A DNA stretch of 16,238 bases from DASSTJ01 sp035707965 (GTDB taxonomy: Bacteria; Actinomycetota; Actinomycetes; Actinomycetales; Angustibacteraceae): contig DASSTJ010000071.1 of assembly GCA_035707965.1 (NCBI GenBank), positions 1-16,238 of the forward strand. The letters are read 5' to 3'. How positions within the stretch are numbered: the stretch's first letter is position 1; each line of letters opens with the position of its first letter. Positions 13,351 through 16,238 of this stretch are shown here, in pieces. A program made the position numbers and the translations under genes. Under the pieces are notes generated by a model. It worked only from the letters and a program-made list of their open reading frames with translations, did not search any database and was not told the DNA's origin.

Positions 13351-13718
13351 CCGTCGTCCTCGTGCTCCTCGGGGCTGCGGCCGGTGCGCCTCTGCGCTAC
13401 CTCACGGACGTGCTCGTCCAGTCCAGGCACGGGTCCCTCATGCCGTGGGGAACCCTCGTCGTCAACGCGATGGGGTCCCTGCTGCTGGGCGGCACCGCCG
13501 GGTACACCGACGCCACCGGCGGGCACGACTGGGTGCTCGCGCTGGTCGGCACCGGCTTCTGCGGCGCCCTGACGACGTTCTCCACGTTCAGCTTCGAGAC
13601 GTTGCGACTCCTCGAGGAGAACGCGTTCGTGCACGCGGCGGCCAACGTGGTGCTGAGCGTCCTCGTCGGCGTCGTCGCCTGCTTCGGGGCCTGGGCGCTC
13701 GTCACGGCCCTCGCCTGA
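13347..13718 (+). CDS. crcB: CrcB/FluC fluoride channel subunit 2
   Basis: A 123-residue, four-TM protein of normal Fluc length. It has GAAAGAPLRYLTD (9-21, the GxxxGAxxRY helix-1 motif), LVVNAMGSLLLG (37-48, N40) and GALTTFSTFSFE (73-84) with the complete TTFSTF pore/Na+ motif. In many Gram-positive bacteria two crcB genes are adjacent and encode oppositely inserted subunits that assemble as an antiparallel heterodimer; the 4-base overlap with the first gene suggests equal synthesis. Both genes sit behind the fluoride riboswitch candidate. The protein converges on the GGDEF gene with 29 bases between stops and no clear terminator. Confidence 0.95.
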   Translation: MTVVLVLLGAAAGAPLRYLTDVLVQSRHGSLMPWGTLVVNAMGSLLLGGTAGYTDATGGHDWVLALVGTGFCGALTTFSTFSFETLRLLEENAFVHAAANVVLSVLVGVVACFGAWALVTALA

Positions 13719-13747
13719 GGTTCGGTCTGGAGGGGTTCGAGGCGAGC

Positions 13748-15769
13748 TCAGCGACGGAGACGGGGCACGCCGCTGCTTCGGCGACTTCCTTCGCGGGTGG
13801 CCTTCTCGGCGTACAGCAGCGCGTCGGCGTGCCAGTACAGCGCCTCGAGGTCGTCGCCGTGCTCGCCGAGCGTCGCAGAGCCGAGGCTCACTGACGTGCG
13901 CTCTGCCAGGCGCGAACGCAGGCGGTCGGCGACGACGGGTGCTTCCGCTGACGGGCACGCCGACAGCAGCACGGCGAACTCGTCCCCACCGAGACGGGCG
14001 ACGCTGTCCTCGGCCCGGAGAACACTCTTCAGCGTCCTCGCCACCCACTGCAGCAGCTCGTCGCCGGCGGCGTGGCCGTACGTGTCGTTGACCTGCTTGA
14101 ACTTGTCGAGGTCGATCATCAGCAGGGTGGGGCTCGGGCCGCCGCGCTCCGCCCGGGCGAGGGCACTGCGCACGTGCTCCTCGAACCCGCGCCGGTTGAG
14201 GCAGCCGGTCATGACGTCCGTGCGTGACAGGTGCGAGAGCCGGGCTCGCTGCCTGGCGGCGGCCCGTCCCTGCGTTCCGCACGCCACCGACACGACCCCG
14301 AACACCACGAGGTGCCACACGGCGACCCAGGGCTCCGCGGGCCCGGCGAGGACCGCGACCGCGACGTAGGCCCCGACCATGAGGCCGCCGGTGAGCATCG
14401 CACGGGCGGGCGGTGCCGCCAGGGCGACGAGGGGGATCGGGCTGAGGATGCCGATGGACAGCGGCGAGCCGAAGCCGCCGTCCAAGAGGGTCACCACGAC
14501 CACGATGCCGCAACCGACCACGGCCGACCCGGTCATGAGAGGACCAACGCGCTTCGCGGACGCCAGGTGGTCCGCACCGAGTGCCAGCGCCCCTCCCAGC
14601 GCGATCGCGGCGAGCAGCAGCCCCAGCATGACGAGCCGGTGCGTGGACGTGAAGACGGCGACGTACAGGACGCCGATGGCGACGTTGGCGGCGATCAGCC
14701 GACCGGTCTGCTCGATGGCCCGGCGCCGCCGCTCGTGCGTCCCCCGGCGCGCTGGTGCCGCGAGCATCGTGACGGGCACCTCCGCCGGTGCTGCCCGCTG
14801 GGCCTGCCGAGGCACCTGCGGCCGGCCACGGCGTGCCTTGTCGTCGTAGAGGCGACGGTCCGCAACCCGACGAAGAGAGGCCGCGTCCGACCCGTCGTCG
14901 GGCAGCACCGCCAGCCCCACGCTGGCCGGCGACCGGTCGCCGAGCCGTTCCTGGAGCCGTGCGGACGCCGTCGCCGCGCCCTCCTCGGCGAGAACGGTGA
15001 GCACCACGCCGAACTCGTCGCCGCCGAGCCGGCCGACGAGGTCGTGCCCTCGCACGCCGTCCAGCAGGGTCTGCGCGGTCCACGTCAGCAGCTCGTCACC
15101 CGCCGCGTGGCCGTAGGTGTCGTTGGTCTCCTTGAAGTTGTCGAGGTCGACGAGCACGAGAGCCAGCCGCTCACCGGACCGAGCGGCACGCGCTAGCTCC
15201 TGGCCGAACCGTGCCTCGAACCCAGCGCGGTTGAGGCATCCGGTCAACGGGTCCAGCCGGCAGACGTCGACGAGCTGCCGCCGGAGCGCGCTGAGACCCA
15301 GGGAGTGGTGGGCGCAGACCGCGGTGATGCCCAGGAAGCACAGCGTGTACACGACCGTGTAGCCGGGAGGGGACGGGCCCCCGGTCAGGGCCAGGGCCAC
15401 GTAGCCCAGGACCACCGCGGCGGCGGTCGCCGCCAGGAGCCGCGGCGCCAGCATGATGGAGAACACCGGCAGCATGCCCAGCAGGAGCAGACCCAGCGGG
15501 CTCGCCACGCCACCGTCGAGGTAGCCGACCGCTGCGGCCGCGGCCAGGTGCGCCAGGAGCGCGAGCACGTCGATGACGCCGCGGCGCCGGGCGCTCAGGT
15601 AGCGGTCCGCCCAGGTGAGCTGGGCCACGCCCACCATGACCAGCGCGACGCTCACAGCCAGCATCGCCGGCCGGTGCGGCTGCCCGAGCGTGAGCAGGAG
15701 GTACCCGGCGACGAGCAGCGGTGTGCTCGCGCCCACGACGGCATTGCGTCGCACCCGCCGCCGCTTCAT
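13748..15769 (-). CDS. membrane protein with two tandem TM-GGDEF diguanylate cyclase modules
   Basis: From ATG 15769 it is 673 residues. Module 1: hydrophobic helices about 12-160, then GGDEF domain 1 about 167-315 (DPLTGCLNR 173-181, DLDNFKETNDTYGH 208-221, GGDEF 249-253). Module 2: hydrophobic helices about 355-500, then GGDEF domain 2 about 512-660 (DVMTGCLNR 518-526, DLDKFKQVNDTYGH, GGDEF 594-598). Both catalytic motifs are intact, and both have an RxxD inhibitory site five residues before GGDEF (RGHD 240-243, RAED 585-588). It should make cyclic di-GMP from GTP with product inhibition. No EAL, PAS or GAF domain is present. The start is uncertain: GTG 15814 (GGGAG 9 bases upstream) would add 15 residues. 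A further extension to 16084 overlaps the dioxygenase and is rejected. It lies downstream of tryptophan dioxygenase with a 200-base gap. Confidence 0.92.
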   Translation of the reverse strand: MKRRRVRRNAVVGASTPLLVAGYLLLTLGQPHRPAMLAVSVALVMVGVAQLTWADRYLSARRRGVIDVLALLAHLAAAAAVGYLDGGVASPLGLLLLGMLPVFSIMLAPRLLAATAAAVVLGYVALALTGGPSPPGYTVVYTLCFLGITAVCAHHSLGLSALRRQLVDVCRLDPLTGCLNRAGFEARFGQELARAARSGERLALVLVDLDNFKETNDTYGHAAGDELLTWTAQTLLDGVRGHDLVGRLGGDEFGVVLTVLAEEGAATASARLQERLGDRSPASVGLAVLPDDGSDAASLRRVADRRLYDDKARRGRPQVPRQAQRAAPAEVPVTMLAAPARRGTHERRRRAIEQTGRLIAANVAIGVLYVAVFTSTHRLVMLGLLLAAIALGGALALGADHLASAKRVGPLMTGSAVVGCGIVVVVTLLDGGFGSPLSIGILSPIPLVALAAPPARAMLTGGLMVGAYVAVAVLAGPAEPWVAVWHLVVFGVVSVACGTQGRAAARQRARLSHLSRTDVMTGCLNRRGFEEHVRSALARAERGGPSPTLLMIDLDKFKQVNDTYGHAAGDELLQWVARTLKSVLRAEDSVARLGGDEFAVLLSACPSAEAPVVADRLRSRLAERTSVSLGSATLGEHGDDLEALYWHADALLYAEKATREGSRRSSGVPRLRR

Positions 15770-15840
15770 CACCTCGGCGGGCTGCCCCTCCCCAGGTTCC
15801 CAGGCACGCTCCACCGCGCCGCACTCCCGTCCCCCGTCCG

Positions 15841-15867
15841 CCGGTGACAACGGGTGCTCATCACCGG
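15841..15867 (-). repeat. 7-bp inverted repeat upstream of the GGDEF gene
   Basis: CCGGTGA (15841-15847) and TCACCGG (15861-15867) are exact inverted copies 13 bases apart, with a nested GGTG/CACC (15853-15856 and 15862-15865). It lies 27 bases upstream of GTG 15814, in the presumed leader of the double GGDEF gene. It could be an operator or an RNA hairpin; no riboswitch family is recognised. Confidence 0.35.
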
Positions 15868-15927
15868 GCTGCCCTCTGGTGCCTGATCGGCTGGCGGCGG
15901 CCGGACTTGAGGACGACGGAGGACGAC

Positions 15928-15941
15928 CGCCCGAACGGGCG
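15928..15941 (-). terminator. hairpin after the tryptophan dioxygenase gene
   Basis: CGCCCG (15928-15933), AA, CGGGCG (15936-15941) form a GC-only inverted repeat (5-bp stem with 4-base loop in practice) 45 bases past the dioxygenase stop on the minus strand. No U-tract follows. It may separate the dioxygenase transcript from the GGDEF gene. Confidence 0.35.
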
Positions 15942-15986
15942 CCCGGACGGATCACCGGGGCGGGCCGGTCGCCGACGGCGCGGGCG

Positions 15987-16238
15987 TCAGTCCGTGCCGG
16001 GTTCGACGTCGCTGATCTCGGTGCGGACGGCGTACAGCTCGGGGAAGAACGTGAGGTCGAGGGCCTTCCGCAGGAACGGGACACCGCTTGATCCTCCGGT
16101 GCCGCGCTTCGAGCCGATGATCCGCTCGACGGTCTTGAGGTGACGGAACCGCCAGAGCTGGAAGTTGTCCTCGACGTCGATGAGCTCCTCGCACGTCTCG
16201 TACGCCATCCAGTGGTCGTGCGAGTGCTCGTAGATCGC
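15987..16238 (-). CDS. kynA: tryptophan 2,3-dioxygenase, C-terminal part
   Basis: 83 codons to TGA at 15987-15989; the gene continues beyond the window edge. The fragment carries the family's most conserved region: DVEDNFQLWRFRHLKTVERI (21-40 of the fragment), then IGSKRGTGGSSGVPFLRKAL (41-60). The His of FRH is the proximal haem ligand, and the Thr of GTGGSSG contacts the substrate amino group in characterised enzymes. The end FFPELYAVRTEI also matches. The enzyme opens the indole ring of L-tryptophan with O2 to give N-formylkynurenine, the first step of the kynurenine pathway, in the cytoplasm. The usual partner kynureninase is not downstream here; a GGDEF gene follows instead, so any partner must lie upstream of the window edge. 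Confidence 0.96.
   Translation of the reverse strand, partial: AIYEHSHDHWMAYETCEELIDVEDNFQLWRFRHLKTVERIIGSKRGTGGSSGVPFLRKALDLTFFPELYAVRTEISDVEPGTD

Noticed and set aside
13248..15083. A 611-codon minus-strand frame across crcB and the GGDEF gene
   Set aside because: It is frame-shifted against the GGDEF coding frame and antisense to crcB; the product has no plausible fold.
15770..16084. Extension of the GGDEF protein to a start at 16084
   Set aside because: It would overlap tryptophan dioxygenase by about 98 bases, and the added sequence is Ser/Pro/Arg-rich without motifs. ATG 15769 or GTG 15814 is preferred.

Overview
The window is very GC-rich DNA with strong third-position G/C bias, frequent GTG starts, actinobacterial-type leaderless promoters (TANNNT 6-7 bases before a GTG) and a DUF222/HNH (13E12-type) gene relic. 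This points to a high-GC actinomycete, probably a Micrococcales-like soil or environmental bacterium; the genus cannot be fixed from the sequence alone. Gene content is mostly chromosomal housekeeping, stress and transport functions. No prophage, CRISPR array, intact insertion sequence, rRNA or tRNA was recognised.

Layout. (1) 1-3200: the end of a VOC/glyoxalase-fold gene (+), a DevS/DosT-like two-GAF sensor histidine kinase (-), and a divergent tandem universal stress protein (+). The kinase and stress gene share a 165-base intergenic region carrying a perfect 32-base palindrome. (2) 3240-5620: a tightly coupled alpha/beta hydrolase - GNAT acetyltransferase pair (-), divergent from a leaderless WYL-domain regulator (+). 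(3) 5720-9070: a CDF cation exporter and a PucR-type regulator 8 bases apart (+), then a 180-base structured leader and a TerC-family membrane protein (+); this is a probable metal-homeostasis neighbourhood. (4) 9085-10623: a 14-TM DHA2 drug:H+ antiporter (-), convergent with terC. (5) 10624-12494: a gene-poor, scarred stretch with 401 bases of no recognisable gene, a start-less DUF222/HNH endonuclease relic (-), and a conserved actinobacterial hypothetical protein (-). (6) 12650-13720: a promoter, a good candidate fluoride (crcB-motif) riboswitch, and two overlapping crcB/fluC fluoride-channel genes (+). (7) 13748-16238: a membrane protein with two tandem TM-GGDEF modules (-) downstream of the C-terminal end of tryptophan 2,3-dioxygenase (-).

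How it works together. The clearest regulatory unit is fluoride resistance: the aptamer begins almost at the predicted start site, is followed by a perfect 8-bp hairpin and a Shine-Dalgarno site, and leads into two translationally coupled FluC subunits that probably form a heterodimeric channel. The DevS-like kinase keeps the His and Tyr positions expected of a haem-binding gas sensor, and universal stress genes are typical targets of that system, so the palindrome between them is a strong operator candidate. The double GGDEF protein keeps two intact active sites and two inhibitory sites. I found no unambiguous new system. The best leads are the palindrome, the terC leader, the CDF-PucR pairing and the duplicated TM-GGDEF architecture.
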